The notes under the pieces are model-generated. The model had not been told where the DNA came from. It made no database searches and saw only the letters and a program-made list of their open reading frames with translations. Of a stretch of DNA of 64,000 bases, positions 1 to 11,006 are shown piece after piece. The DNA comes from Desmodus rotundus (lineage: Eukaryota; Chordata; Mammalia; Chiroptera; Phyllostomidae). Within the stretch, counting starts at the first letter, position 1, and the number at the start of each line of letters is the position of its first letter. The translations under genes were made by a program, and so were the position numbers. The DNA is taken from the NCBI RefSeq assembly GCF_022682495.2, contig NC_071392.1, positions 56,507,459 to 56,571,458 on the forward strand, read 5' to 3'.

Positions 1-38
1 AGGAAGCAGAGGCTAACAAGAAGAGTCTCACAAACAAT

Positions 39-853
39 GGGAAGACAAAGAAACAATCCCCAAATGAAAGAAAAGGAGGAAGCTTCAAAAGAATGGTAAA
101 TGAAATAGAGGCAAGTTAACTATCAGATACTGAATTCAAAGCCATAGTTATCAGTAAGCTCAATGAGCTGACAGAGAACTACCAGAAACTACAATGAACT
201 CACTGCAAACTATGTCAATGTGACAAAAAAAATATAGAAACTATCAAGAAGGACAAAGGGGAAATGTAGAATACAATTTCTGAACTGAAGAACACAGTAG
301 AAGGAATCAAAAGCATACTTGATGAAGCAGAGGATCAGATCAGCGAGCTGGAGGACAAAGCAGAAAAAAACACCCAGAAGGAGCAAGAAAAGGAAAAGAG
401 GCTCAGAAAGAATGCAGAGAGGTTAAGTGAAATTCAGAACAACAGGAAACGTAATAATATATGTATAATAGGGATACCAGAAGGAGAAGAAGAAGAGCAA
501 GGGATAGAAAACCTGTTTGAAAATGTAATGATGGAAAATTTCCCTAATCTGATGAGAGAAAAAGTCACACAAATCCAGGAAACACAGAGAGTCCCAAACA
601 AGAGGAACCCAAAGAGGCGCACTGCAAGACACATCATAATTAAAATGGCAAAATTCCAAGACAAAGAGAGGATCTTAAAGGCAGCAAGGGAGAAACAGGA
701 AGTAACATACAAGGGAGCCCCAATAAGGTTAGCAACTGACTTCTCAATGGAAACGCTCCAAACCACAAGAGAATGACAAAATATATGCCAAGTAATGAGA
801 ACCAGAGGCCTGCAACCAAGACTACTTTACCCAGCAAAGCTCTCAATCAAGAC
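39..853 (+). pseudogene. ORF1: L1 ORF1 remnant (RNA-binding ORF1p)
   Basis: The start ATGGGAAGACAAAGAAACAA matches ORF1 of the other copies. Downstream are the charged coiled-coil region (about 300-420), the segment encoding the IPEGEEEEQGIENLFE-like motif (about 475-520), and the RRM/CTD segment with ARHIIIKMAKFQDKERILKA (about 625-690). The frame is broken by early stops and small indels, so no product is possible. In functional L1, ORF1p is a trimeric RNA chaperone that coats L1 RNA in cytoplasmic particles. Confidence 0.85.
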
Positions 854-857
854 AGTA

Positions 858-885
858 ATTACTGCTTCTCAATTGAAGCAGTAAT
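858..885. repeat. 11-bp hairpin at the ORF1/ORF2 deletion junction
   Basis: ATTACTGCTTC (858-868) and GAAGCAGTAAT (875-885) are exact inverted copies around a 6-nt loop. The right arm is normal ORF2 sequence. The left arm fits neither ORF1 nor ORF2, so it looks like a fold-back copy made when the deletion formed. Confidence 0.7.
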
Positions 886-3286
886 GAAAAAACTCCCAAC
901 ACACAAAAGCTCTGGACCAGATGTTTTCACAGGAGAATTCTACAAAGCATTTAAGGAAGTTCTAATCCCTATCCATCAGGACTATTCAAAAACAACCAAA
1001 ATGATGGAAGACTCCCAAACGCTTTTTGTGAAGACAGCATCATCCTAATTCCAAAACCAGATAAAGACATAACAAAGAAAGAAATCTTCAGGCCAATGTC
1101 GCTGGTGAACATAGATAATAAAATCCTCAACAAAATATTGGCAAACCAGATCCAGCAATACATTAAAAAGTTCATACACCATGACCAAATGGGATCATCC
1201 CAGGGATTCAAGGATGGTACAATATTCGCAAATCAATAAACATAATACATCACATCAACAACAGCAAAGACAAAAATCACATGATCATATCAATAGATGC
1301 AGAAAAAGCATTAGATAAGATACAGCACCCATTTCTGATAAAAACACTCAGCAAAGTAGGAATAGAGGGAGCATTCCTCAACATAATAAAGGCCATATAT
1401 GAGAGACCTATAGCCAACATCATACTCAATGGACAAAAACTTAGAGCTTTCCCACTAAGATAAGGAACAAGACAAGGATGCCCTCTCTCACCACTCCTAT
1501 TCAACAGAGTATTGGAGGTCCAAACCAGAGCAATCAGACAAGAAAAAGAAAAAAAGGCATCCAAATTGGAAAGGAGGAAATGAAACTGTGACCGTTTACA
1601 GATGACATGTTAGTGTACATGGAAAATCCTATAGACTCAGCAAAAAAATACTTCACCTAATAAATGAATTTGGCAAAACAGCTGGATAAAAAGTCAATAC
1701 TCAGAAATCAAAGGCATTCCTGTATATCAACAACGAAACTGCAGAAAGAGAAATCAGGAAAAAAATCCCAATTGATACAGAAAGAAGAAAAATAAAGTAC
1801 CTAGGAATAAACCTACCAAAGAGGTAAAAGACCTGTACTCTGAAAAGTACACAACACTGAAGAAAGAAATTAAGGAAGACACGAACAAATGGAAGTATGT
1901 ACCATGCTCATGTATTAGAAGAATTAACATCATCAAGATGGCCATATTACCCAAAGTGATTTATAGATTCAATGCAATCCCTATTAAAGCACCCATGACA
2001 TATTTCACAGATATAGAACAAACATTTCAGAAATTCATATAGAACCATAAATGACCCTGAATAGCTGCAGCAATTTTAAGAAAGAAGAACAAAGCCAAAG
2101 GGATCACAATACCTGATATCAATCTGTATTACAAGGTCACTGTAATCAAAACAGCCTGGTACTGGCATAAAAACAGGCACATACACCAATGGAATAGAAC
2201 AGAGAGCCCAGAAATAAATGCAAGTGTTTATGGTCAATTAACATTTGACAAAGGAGGCAAGAGCATAAAATGGAGGAAGAAGAACCTCTTCAACAAATGT
2301 TGTTGGGAGATCTGGACAGCTACGTGCAAAAAACTGAAACTCGATCACCAACCTATGCCATGCACAAAAATAAATTCAAGATGGATAAAAGACTTAAATA
2401 TAAGTCATAACACCATAAAAGTCCTAGAGGAAAACATTGGCAGGAAAATCTCAGACATTCCACACAGTGACATCCTCACAGACACTTCCCCGAAAGAAAG
2501 GGACATAAAGGAAAGAATAAACAAATGGGACCTCATCATAATAAATAGTTTCTGCATGGTTAAAGGAGACAACATTAAAATGAAAAGAGATCCAATAGTA
2601 CGGGAAAACATATTTGCCAATGATACCTCAGACAAGGGCCTGATCTACAAAATATGTAAAGAACTCACACAACTGCACTCCAGGAAGACAAACAACCCAA
2701 TTAAAAAATGGGCAAAGGACTTGAACAGACACTTCTCCAAGGAAGACATACAGAGAGCCCAGGGACATATGAAAGGACACTCGGCATCACTAGCCATCAG
2801 AGAGATGCAAATTAAAACCACAATGAGGTACCATCTCACGTGGGTCAGAGTGGCCAACATAAACAAATCAACAAATGTTGGTGATGATGAGGAGAAAGGG
2901 GTAGCTGAGTGCACTGTTGGTGGGAATGCTGACTGGCAAGGCCACTGTGGAAAACAGTATGGAATTTCCTCAGAAAACTAAAAATGGAGCCGCCCTTTGA
3001 CCCAGCAATTTTCCTGCTGGGATTATACCCTAAGAACCCTGAAACACCAATCCAAAAGAACCTATGCACCCCAATGTTCATAGCAGCACAATTTACAATA
3101 GCCAAGTACTGGAAGCAACCTAAGTGCCCATCAGCAAATGAGTGGATCCAAAAACTATTGTATATTTACACAATGGAATTCTATTCAGCAGAGAGAAAGA
3201 AGGAGCTTATACTCTTTGCAACAGCATGGATGGAACTGGAGAGCATTATGCTAAGTGAAATAAGCCACTTGGTGAGGGACAAATAA
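875..3286 (+). pseudogene. ORF2: L1 ORF2 remnant lacking endonuclease
   Basis: The reading resumes in ORF2 at the conserved [18 protein letters not shown] segment (about 907-958). It passes the RT motif region [20 protein letters not shown] (about 1283-1342) and reaches the C-terminal segment ending near 3286, with the usual YTMEFYSAERKKE and [15 protein letters not shown] motifs. The N-terminal endonuclease is absent. Many stops interrupt it, and the longest open stretch is 2355-2981. It is a dead copy of the endonuclease/reverse-transcriptase polyprotein. Confidence 0.85.
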
Positions 3287-3565
3287 CATATGATCTCACC
3301 TTTAACTGGAACTTAATCAACAGAAGAAAAAAGCAAAGTATAACCAGAGACATTGAAATTAAGAACAATCTAACAATAGCCAAGGGGGAGTGGGGAGGGT
3401 GCAGTGAGGAGAGGGGATTACAGGAACTACTATAAAGGACACAGAGACAAAATCAAGGGGGAAGGTGGAGGTCAGGGAGGGAGTGGGGCTTGGCAGTGGT
3501 GGTTTGGAGGGATTGGAAGAGACGGTATGCAACTGTAATTAAATAACAATAAACATTTTTTAAAA

Positions 3566-3829
3566 AGAAGTACAGGATTAGTGAAGCTCTCAAGATAACC
3601 TTGAAAACACAGTTCAACAACTCCCCTACCCACAACCAACTAGCAAAGTTTGTTACATGTGTGGAGACAACATGAGTATTTTAATAGCTGGGCAAAAGGA
3701 TGTCAAATGCCCCTGGATGAAATAATTTGTTTTGAGTGTGTGGACAGGGGAGAAACAGTAAGAGTGTGGAATGGAAACAAGTTGTAGCTAGAGAGAAAAC
3801 CATATTTGAAATAAGAATATTACAAGGAA
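3566..3829. other. No gene seen
   Basis: A-rich sequence between the L1 tail and the next L1-derived fragment. I see no convincing open frame or repeat family here. Confidence 0.5.
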
Positions 3830-4858
3830 AGAGGAAGGTAAGATGGGCTAAGAGAAAGGAGAGGCAAAATATGTGAATTGAAATACACTATAGTATAAAA
3901 TCTAGTGGCTTATTATATACAAACATTCTGGAAAAATAATGAATGTTATAAAGCTATGCAGGAAAGAAAATATTGCAAATCATGAAGAAGATCACAGTGG
4001 CTTTCATATCAGTAGCCTCTTGTATTTACCACTGTTTTTTTTTTCTTTCTGGATATACCTCTGTTGATGTCAGTTGTTGACCCCATCTGAACTTAGGCAG
4101 TCAGTTTGATATTTCCAATGATCTGCTGTCACTGGCTGTCTCCTTCCATTGTTAATATGGTCCTGTACACTCAGCAATCAGGGTTAAGCACTGTAGAATG
4201 GGGCCGAATCTCTCCTGCACTGGGGGTTATTGTTTCCCCTCAGGTAGCTGCTGCTCAGAGGGAAGTGGTCTGCCTGAGTATAAAGGCTGCTGCAGTCTGG
4301 GGGATGACCACACTGGGATCCTGGTGGCTACTCTCTCAGTTCTCTATCCTAGGCTTCCATCCCCAGTCTCTTCAGGCATCTCCAGCCTACTCTGCTTCTG
4401 GCTTTGCCCCAGTTATGTGGCTACAAGTGAAAATTGGTGTGTTGGCCCTTTAAATGGCCATTGCATCTCTAACTGTCTGTCTCTGGCAGAGAGCAACCCT
4501 GATGCTTTTTCCGCTTGGTGTTATCTGTGTACTCTTTGGGCTCTGGTGTTCAAGGTTGGGAGTCCTAGCTTAGGGTTTAGACTCCAATCTTCTTTGGGGG
4601 ATCCAACTGGCCACTTAATTATTCCACAAGTGCTGCCACCTTTGGGTGCCCAGACAGCCCTCTGGAGTCTCCATTGCACTCCTTACCTGACTGGTTGTGC
4701 CAAAACTGGTTCTGTATGTCCAAAGTTATATGCTTCTCTTTGGCCATTGTCTTTTTGTTGTGGGTGGTTTCTCCACAATTTAGTTGTAATTCCAGATTGA
4801 TCATGTGAGGACATTAGTGTGGCTTCCATTCACTCCTCCACCATCTTGTGCCTCTCCC
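3830..4858 (-). mobile_element. Solo L1 5'UTR fragment
   Basis: This stretch matches 49890-51010, the 5'UTR of the minus-strand L1 at 44105-51030, with shared blocks near 4040-4110, 4121-4410 and 4430-4680. It carries a single ~290-bp unit where the other copy has two. It ends with CACCATCTTG (about 4840-4850), the reverse complement of an L1 5'-end CAAGATGG motif, which fits a YY1-type promoter start. No ORF1 or ORF2 is attached, so it is an orphan promoter/5'UTR piece. The long plus-strand frames here are chance openings. Confidence 0.65.
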
Positions 4859-4944
4859 AGTGCCTGGTTCTCTGATAATACCATGTATTGCCACAATCAA
4901 TTGTGCAATCCTGCTTATTTGTGTTTCAGCGAGAAGTCAACAAA

Positions 4945-5020
4945 ACTTGTTTATTTATTTAGTTACTTATTTATAAATTCTCATTCAAGGATGTATCTAT
5001 TGATTTAAGAGAGAGGAGGC

Positions 5021-5061
<41 letters not shown>

Positions 5062-5228
5062 TCAGTGTGAGAGAGAAATATCAATTGGCTGACATCTGTA
5101 CATTCACTGATTCCATTACTGGGTGGAATCTGCAACCTAGGTATATGCCCTCACTAGGAATTGAACCCACAACCTTTTGCTGCACGAGATGATGCTCCAA
5201 CCAACTGATCCACTCAGCAAGAGCCAGC
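4945..5228 (-). mobile_element. Old tRNA-derived SINE (Ves-like)
   Basis: Read on the minus strand, the right end is a degraded tRNA-like head: TGGCTCTTGCTGAGTGGATC, then a B-box-like GGGTTCAATTCC. It is followed by the body and an A/T-rich tail at 4945-4975. The middle holds an expanded (GA)n run. It is more diverged than the SINE at 9573. Confidence 0.65.
5024..5057. repeat. (GA)n microsatellite inside SINE
   Basis: About 34 bp of near-perfect GA dinucleotides within the SINE body, a common expansion site in the pyrimidine-rich part of these SINEs. Confidence 0.9.
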
Positions 5229-5969
5229 AATTGTAAATCCAACAAAATTGTAAATCAAAACACTAATCATTATTGTTTTTCTAAATAAGGGAAATATGGA
5301 AAGCAAGAGCAGGAAGTGTGATAAAGTCAGCCTACCCAAGGCTTTGGTCCAAAAAGACTTCCCCAATGATGTCATGTGCAAGTTTGTAACAGAGAAGGCC
5401 TAGCAGAGGTCAGGATGGGAGCAGGAAAGTCTTCTGGCTCTTTAGTTAGATTACCTCAGAGTGGTGTCTCTCTTCTTGTTTGTGGGGGATTAGAATTTTC
5501 AGTGCTTTGCTGTGCAGATACAAGTACCCATTTCCTAATGAATTTTTGTCACAGTTTATTTGAGCCTTCATTTATACTATCCTCCAAATATTTGACTACA
5601 TTTTTGCTAAATTAACAGATTATAAGTTCTTGTTCTTAGTAAATGTCTCCTTTGACATAAGAGGTCATCTCATATTAGTGTTTCAACTCTTTCTGGAAAG
5701 AGAAAACTGTGACAGATTTGACAAATGGTTGCTGTCTGCTCTGTGGAGCTCCATGCACCAGGACAGTGTTGGAGCCTCAAATGTGAACAGACAAAAAAAG
5801 AAGCCAAATAGACTGGGACTCCCCATCACCACATCATAGAAGCAAGCTCCAGCTTGCACATTATCTATTAATATTTTAAGTAATTGTCAATAAATATTTA
5901 CTCTCCTTAAAATGTAAGGAAATAATAATGAAACTGGAGTCCTGAAGCCGAGGTGGAAATATCCTCAAA
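5229..5969. other. No gene or repeat recognised
   Basis: Apparently single-copy sequence. The open frames at 5376-5615 and 5630-5839 have no recognisable domain, no Kozak support and no splice context that I can see. Confidence 0.5.
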
Positions 5970-6155
5970 CAGTGGTTATTCAACTTAACTGCATCAGTAA
6001 CACTAAAGGGTTTGTTAAAATAAGGGTGTGCCACCAGTAAATTTTCTAATTTAGTAGGTCTGGAGTAATGCCCAAGAATTTGTATTTTAACTCTTTCCCA
6101 TGTGAGGACCTGATGATACTGGCTCTGTGACTACACTTTGAAAAAATGTTGCTCT
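5970..6155 (+). mobile_element. MER5A-like hAT (Charlie) fossil
   Basis: It starts CAGTGGTTATTCAACTTAAC and contains GCATCAG, GGGTTTGTTAAAA, TTTAGTAGGTCTGGAGT and GAATTTGTATTT blocks in MER5A order. It ends near ACACTTTGAAAAAATGTTGC, the decayed inverted terminus. The length (~186 bp) fits the ~189-bp non-autonomous element. It predates placental radiations and has no coding capacity. Confidence 0.8.
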
Positions 6156-6699
6156 AGAAATATAAAGCTATAAACTGAATTAGTCATGTGATCTTGTGGT
6201 TTCTACAAGTTATGTCTTTTAGTGCTGAGATCTTTCTATAACTTTACATAACCTTGCCATCAGTCTTCTCACCCAGATGTTAGAAATTCATTTGCTGATG
6301 AAAGTTGTTCATATTTTAAAATTAGCTGTCCCAATGTGCTATGGGAGATTTCACATAAATTTGGATTTTTAGCTTTTGAAAAATCAGAATAACTGGCACC
6401 ACTGGGTCTGCATTGCTACCTGGAAGCCCTCCGTTGGAGATGAGGTAGCTGCTGCCCTGTCTCACCTCAGCTTCTCCCTTAGACTCCATAAATTCTTAAG
6501 AAATCAGACACACTTGTTTCAAATCTCTTTTATTTTTACTTATACAACGAATCACTTAGGATTATCCCTCTCTTACTACTATTGTTGAAAACCTTTGAAT
6601 AAAGAATGATGAAAGAAAGCCATTTTTATTGTATTTACTAATTAAAATATAATATATTATAGTATTAAAAAAGACATATTTGCAGGAATTTAAGTTTCC
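6156..6699. other. No gene or repeat recognised
   Basis: AT-rich, apparently unique sequence. The short frame at 6376-6588 shows no domain. Confidence 0.5.
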
Positions 6700-6719
6700 T
6701 GTAAATTTTTTTTCACAGA

Positions 6720-7090
6720 GCAAAGGTTTTATTTTACTTTTCCAAAGGAAGGACAGGGCTAGGTATGGAGATGTTCACTAGCACCTGCCCTGAGGGTTAG
6801 GGCTGTCAGGTTTTATTAGATAATGGGGTGGCTATAGAGCAGGATGTTTCAGTTGGATTGAAGCTTGTTTCAATGTTATCTTTGGGTTCAGAGTCCAGTG
6901 GTTAGGTATAGTGTAGTCTGGTATAGCCTGTTCCATAAGTTCCTGGAACCTCTGCACCTTCAGGGTGCTTCCACTAATTTTCTAGCCCTGAAGATAAAGG
7001 CTCATAAAACAATTAGGATCACTCATGCTTTATGGGGTCCAGCTAGCTCTCGTAAAGAGGACCTGAGAAAGTGGCTTTTGCCCTATTATT
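6720..7090 (-). mobile_element. Possible retroviral LTR (3' LTR, minus strand)
   Basis: On the minus strand a purine run with six Gs (complement of 7090-7104) resembles a polypurine tract. It precedes ~370 bp that end in an AATAAAAC poly-A signal (complement near 6727-6735). The first 87 bp recur at 9489-9575, as two LTR copies would. No TG...CA ends are clear and no family was recognised, so the call is tentative. Confidence 0.35.
6999..7085. repeat. 87-bp direct repeat, copy 1
   Basis: This copy shares roughly 90% identity by eye with 9489-9575, including CATAAAACAATTAGG, CATGCTTTATGGGGT and the run AGAGGACCTGAGAAAGTGGC. The second copy is interrupted by a Ves SINE. Confidence 0.85.
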
Positions 7091-7104
7091 CCCCCCTCTT
7101 GTTT

Positions 7105-7306
7105 TTGAGATGAATTTATTCTTAATGACCTGGGCTTGTTCTGGTTCTGGGGAGTACACAAAGTCCTCTTCTTTTGGTTCTACTTCCTGTGGATTGTGCA
7201 CATAAAGTTGTCCCTGCCTGAGGATCTGGGTATGGGTCATTAAGATGGAGAGTGTGGTACTGGACAGCCGAAAAGGTGAGAGTAATAGCCAGGAGTCATT
7301 TGCCAA
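7105..7306 (-). pseudogene. Short unknown frame upstream of the possible LTR
   Basis: The minus-strand frame that starts at 7306 stays open across this interval up to the purine tract. It is rich in Glu, Pro and Gln, with no recognised domain. Its position just before the tract would suit the end of an ERV coding region, but no homology was seen. It may be chance. Confidence 0.2.
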
Positions 7307-7944
7307 AGGAAACTCCTAGTGCTTGGGTGCTTTGTTCGATGAAAGACATGAGATATCTTAGGAGATATGGCCCAAAGTGACAAAAAAGAGAAGACCTAGG
7401 AAAGGCATTAGCCAGGAAAAACCAGAACTAGATATTGGCCTTAAAATTCCAACAAGGGAATGGTGGAATAGTAGGTAAATTATTTATGGCTGACACCGCA
7501 TCAGTAACTCTCAGTAATCCTAAGTCAAGGGATAAAAGGAAAAAAAGAAATATTACCTTGGAATAAAACTAGAAAAAATAGGATTTAATTCAGTGTGGGT
7601 GAAAATTGGACACTGTGATTTCCATTGAAACACAGCTTCTCTCCCTAAAATTACCCTCACTTTATCAAAGAAACTGAGTTAAGTCCAGTTTTAATTTGGC
7701 TTGATTATTTGCATGCATACAGCAAGTATAATGACTGATTATATAGGATCTTTTAAAACTGCTTTGCTGGAATTTTATGAGGCACCTTCAGATTGAGCTT
7801 TAGTCAGTCTGTCAAGGAAAAGATGGCAAGCCACACAGTTGTTATCTAGTTTTGCCTGAAATACCTATTAATCTGGGTGGATTCCTCAAGTTCTTGAAGT
7901 CCCTGAAATGTCTTGAGGTTCCTTCCTTGCCATCTTTCAGGAAA
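7307..7944. other. No gene recognised; maybe ERV interior
   Basis: It lies between the two copies of the 87-bp repeat. If those are LTR remnants this is decayed internal sequence, but no gag, pol or env motif was seen. Confidence 0.3.
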
Positions 7945-8060
7945 ACATGGACACAGACAGAAGGGGGTAGGATCAAGGATGGGAGGTGGGGATGTCTGGG
8001 GTTCAGAAGAGTGATGGGGAGAAAATGGAGACAACGATATTTGAACAACAATAACAAAGA
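7945..8060 (+). mobile_element. 5'-truncated L1 tail (~115 bp)
   Basis: It follows the L1 3'UTR order: ACATGGACA, an AGGGGG-rich part, GGGAGGTGGGGA, GATGGGGAGAAAATGGAGAC, then a degraded tail with AACAACAATAACAAAG. It is diverged from the younger tails in the window. Confidence 0.65.
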
Positions 8061-9426
8061 GAGAAGTAAAAAAATGGAAAGCAACTTTGATTTCTTACCT
8101 GGAAAGACTGCTATAAATCACATGACCAAGCAAGGTACCAGGCCATTTCTCTAAGAGGCTCTTATTGGCTTCAAAAAACAACTTAATTCCTTAAGGCTTC
8201 CTGGTGACATCCAGAGTCCAGGCATGACTCTTTTGATTAAGACCTTCCAGACAAAGACTTGGTTAATAAAACCACATTTGGAAACTGGTGCTATTATAAA
8301 GAGAACAGATTTTTAATGCAAATATAGTGTCATGAAAATAATATTCACTCATTAAGAGTTGCTGAATTCTGGAAGGATTAAGTAGGGAGAAAAATATAGA
8401 TGTTCCAATATTGCTTATGAGGGTATGCTTTACAAACGGCTTTAGAGAGAAAAAAACAGGTTTCCTCTTATCTGGAAAACATAAAGATTTAAAATCAGCA
8501 ATACTTTGAATCAATTTTTGTTTGTCTTGATTATTTGCCTGTGTTTCTATGTATCCAGTTATTTCTGAGGGTTCAATAAACCTTCATTTTCATTGAAGAT
8601 ATGACCTGTTTAGATACCTGTAATTTAAAGTAAGTCAGAGTTATTTTCATGAACTTTTCCACAGGCACATTTACAAATGCATTAGAGTAAAACAATGACT
8701 GTTTATAAATGACAAAATTTAATGACAGGGTTATAGATTTGATTATAATGCAATTGTTTAAAAACTTTGCTTCTTTGTAAGATATAACATTTCCAAGATA
8801 ACAATTTTTGATAAGTAATAACTATGATATGACATAAAATAATAATATAAAGCCCATATTTTTAGATTCAACATACAATTTCAAAATATATAAAGACCAA
8901 ATAGTATGTAAGATTTTAAAATGCTGTATAAGACTTATGAGAAGTGTGCACTGAGCACTGGAAATGATTCATACATTCCCAATGTGTGGGTTACAAATAC
9001 CAAGACTACCACTGCTTGATGTCCCCACAGGAAACAAGCACCCTTGGCTTGTCTGGTGTCACTGACAGGACACCTGCTACCCTTGAGAGTCTCCTGTTTG
9101 AACTTGGCTTTAACTTTTTGCTAGTTTCTTCCTATGGCAGGTTGAAATTTCTAGAGCATCTATTTTGATAAAAAATATATGTATATAAACAGAATAGTTA
9201 TTATTATTTTGTTTGGCAAAGCTTCCCATGTAATTTTGAGTGTGTTAAATAGGCCTAATTTTTTAAAAAATAAACTTCTCTCTTATAAAGAGAAAGAATA
9301 AATCCTTGAGGCATTCCAGGTGCCCATTGGAATAACCCAAAGTTATTTCTTAGTTTTTAAAATTTAAAGTTTGGAAAGATTGTCAAAGAAGAAGCTTAAC
9401 TAAAAAATTATAATATATACTTGTAA

Positions 9427-9430
<4 letters not shown>
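8061..9430. other. No gene or repeat recognised
   Basis: About 1.4 kb of AT-rich sequence. Open frames are at most 83 codons and show no domain. It may be single-copy DNA or old ERV interior. Confidence 0.4.

Positions 9431-9431
<1 letters not shown>

Positions 9432-9470
<39 letters not shown>
9432..9470. repeat. (TA)n microsatellite
   Basis: About 39 bp of TA repeats with one TG interruption. It directly abuts the broken second copy of the 87-bp repeat. Confidence 0.95.
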
Positions 9471-9488
9471 GATTTGTGTGTGTATATA

Positions 9489-9575
9489 AAGGTTCATAAA
9501 ACAATTAGGGTCAGTCATGCTTTATGGGGTATAGCCAGCTCTGGGAAAGAGGACCTGAGAAAGTGGCTTTTGCCC
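9489..9575. repeat. 87-bp direct repeat, copy 2
   Basis: Partner of 6999-7085. Its continuation resumes after the inserted SINE as GGCTTTTCTCCTATTA (9749-9764), matching GGCTTTTGCCCTATTA of copy 1. Confidence 0.8.
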
Positions 9576-9746
9576 TGGCTGGTGTGGCTCAGTGTGTTGG
9601 GCACTGGCCTGTGAACCAAAGGGTCTCTGGTTCAATTCCCAGTCTATGGCACATGCCTGGGATCCCTATGTGAGAGGCAACCACACATCGATGTGTCTCT
9701 CCCTCTTTCTCCCTCCCTTTCTCTCTCCTAAAATAAATAAATAAAA
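9573..9746 (+). mobile_element. Ves-type bat SINE
   Basis: The head is CCCTGGCTGGTGTGGCTCAG, followed by an A-box-like segment. The B box is GGTTCAATTCC (9629-9639). Next come GGCACATGCCTGGG, GTGAGAGGCAACCACACAT, a CTCTCCCTCTTTCTCCC tract and an AAATAAATAAATAAAA tail. The 8-bp duplication TGGCTTTT flanks it (9564-9571 and 9747-9754). It is transcribed by Pol III and mobilised by L1 proteins. This is the strongest taxon marker in the window. Confidence 0.9.
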
Positions 9747-9775
9747 TGGCTTTTCTCCTATTAAAGTATATCAAA

Positions 9776-10200
9776 ATTTGTGAGTCACAACTAAAGCAAT
9801 GCTTAGAGGACATTTATAACATTAATCCCAATCAAAATATTGAGAATTGTTTTAGAAATTATTAAGCAATTTGAAAATACTTATGGAAATGCAAAGAACC
9901 TAGAATCTTCAAAACAACTTGGAGAAAGAACAAAGTTGGAAGAATCATACTCCCTAATTTCAAAGTCTACTATAAATGGACTGTTATCAAGGTAATGTGG
10001 TATCCTCAGTCATAAGGATAGACATGTAGGTCAATGAAGAAAAAGGGGAGTCCTGAAATAAACATATACCAGTATGGTAAATTGATCTTAAACAAGGTGG
10101 CAGATTAATTCAATGAAGAAAGGCTAGTATGCTCAACAAATGGTGCTAGGACAATTGGGCATTCATATTCAAACAACAACATAGACTCATACATAATTGA
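9776..10200 (+). mobile_element. Ancient L1 ORF2 fragment
   Basis: It contains the order ACTTATGGAAATGCAAAGAACCTAGAAT, AGAAAGAACAAAGTTGGAAG and TCAACAAATGGTGCTAGGAC, which are landmarks of the C-terminal third of mammalian L1 ORF2. It is heavily decayed, with no long frame. Confidence 0.7.
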
Positions 10201-10271
10201 TGATATTTGAGACAATGGTACACTTAAAAGCATGAATGTTACTGGATGTCAATGATAACTTAATATGATTT

Positions 10272-10556
10272 TTAATTAAATTTATTGAGGTCACCCTGGT
10301 TAATAAGATTATATAGACTTCAACTATACTGTTCTATGATATATGATCCATATATTGCATTGTGTGTCCACCGCTCAAAGTCAAATCATCTTCTGTTACC
10401 ATATATTTGGTTCTCTTTACTACACCCCACCCCCTTCCCTCTGGTAACCACCATACTGTTGTGTATATGAGTTTCAGTTTTATATCCCACATATGAATAC
10501 AATCATATGGTTCTTAGCTTTTTCTGATGGACTTATTTCACTTAGCATGGTATTAT
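10272..10556 (-). mobile_element. Ancient L1 3'UTR fragment
   Basis: The plus-strand text TTTATTGAGGTCACCCTGGTTAATAA, CATTGTGTGTCCACC, CCCTCTGGTAACCACCATACTGTTG and GACTTATTTCACTTAGCATG is the reverse of an old L1MA-type 3' end. Confidence 0.7.
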
Positions 10557-10862
10557 TGAAAATAGTCTAAATAACTATACAGAACTTGTTAAATAAATTT
10601 TGTAGATCATATAATGCACTATAATGCAACCAATAAAAGATATAGAAGTATAGTTGGAAAGATATCCATTATACATTATATTAAAAAGTAGGTTATAATT
10701 TTAATATATGTAAATGTATATATATATAAATATCCAAATACACACATATACACATCATAACCTAATTTGCTTGTTTTTAGTCTTAGTCACTTTTATTTGA
10801 CTTAATCGATAAATAAATACAAGAGAATGATGATGAAACCACTGGCAAAATAGTAAACTTTA

Positions 10863-11006
10863 TTTGTTTTTAATTAATTAATTAATTAATTAATTAATTA
10901 ATTAATTTTATTGTTATTCAGTTACAATTGTCTGCATTTTCTCCCCATCCCTCCACCCCACTCCAGCCAATCCCACCTTCCTCCCCCACCTATACCCTCC
11001 CCCTTG
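10863..11006 (-). mobile_element. Short L1 3'-end insertion with 16-bp target duplication
   Basis: Only the last ~100 bp of the L1 3'UTR are present (complement of TTGTTATTCAGTTACAATTG and the CCCCATCCCTCCACCCC run). The 16-bp target AAAATAGTAAACTTTA occurs at 10847-10862 and again at 11007-11022. The tail has become a TTAA repeat. It is an extreme 5'-truncated but otherwise normal target-primed insertion. Confidence 0.9.
10871..10906. repeat. (TTAA)n microsatellite grown from L1 tail
   Basis: Nine TTAA-type units sit exactly where the poly-A tail of the L1 fragment should be. Confidence 0.9.

Larger units (their letters stand above)
1..3565 (+). mobile_element. LINE-1, internally deleted, 5' end outside window
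   Basis: A sense-strand L1 begins just before ORF1 at the window edge. It runs through most of ORF1, then jumps at about 855 straight into the reverse-transcriptase part of ORF2, and continues to a 3'UTR and A-rich tail ending near 3565. Compared with the full-length copy at 35562-42167, about 1.5 kb is missing: the ORF1 end, the spacer and the ORF2 endonuclease. The 3'UTR keeps the G-rich tract (3385-3500) and the family-typical tail. The copy is riddled with stops. The identification is secure because it aligns by eye with the other L1s in the window. Confidence 0.95.

Noticed and set aside
423..846. Minus-strand Phe/Leu-rich frames as membrane proteins
   Set aside because: They are antisense shadows of A-rich ORF1. 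The same shadows appear opposite every L1 ORF in the window.
4106..4800. Overlapping 115- and 200-codon plus-strand frames
   Set aside because: They lie in a GC-richer L1 5'UTR fragment shared with 50080-51010, where the frames are not kept. No domain seen.
5024..5057. CRISPR-like or regulatory array
   Set aside because: Pure dinucleotide repeat without spacers, in a mammalian SINE. The same reasoning applies to 55367-55434 and 9432-9470.
9573..9650. tRNA gene
   Set aside because: A/B-box-like motifs belong to a tRNA-derived SINE. There is no full cloverleaf or anticodon arm, and a SINE body and tail follow.
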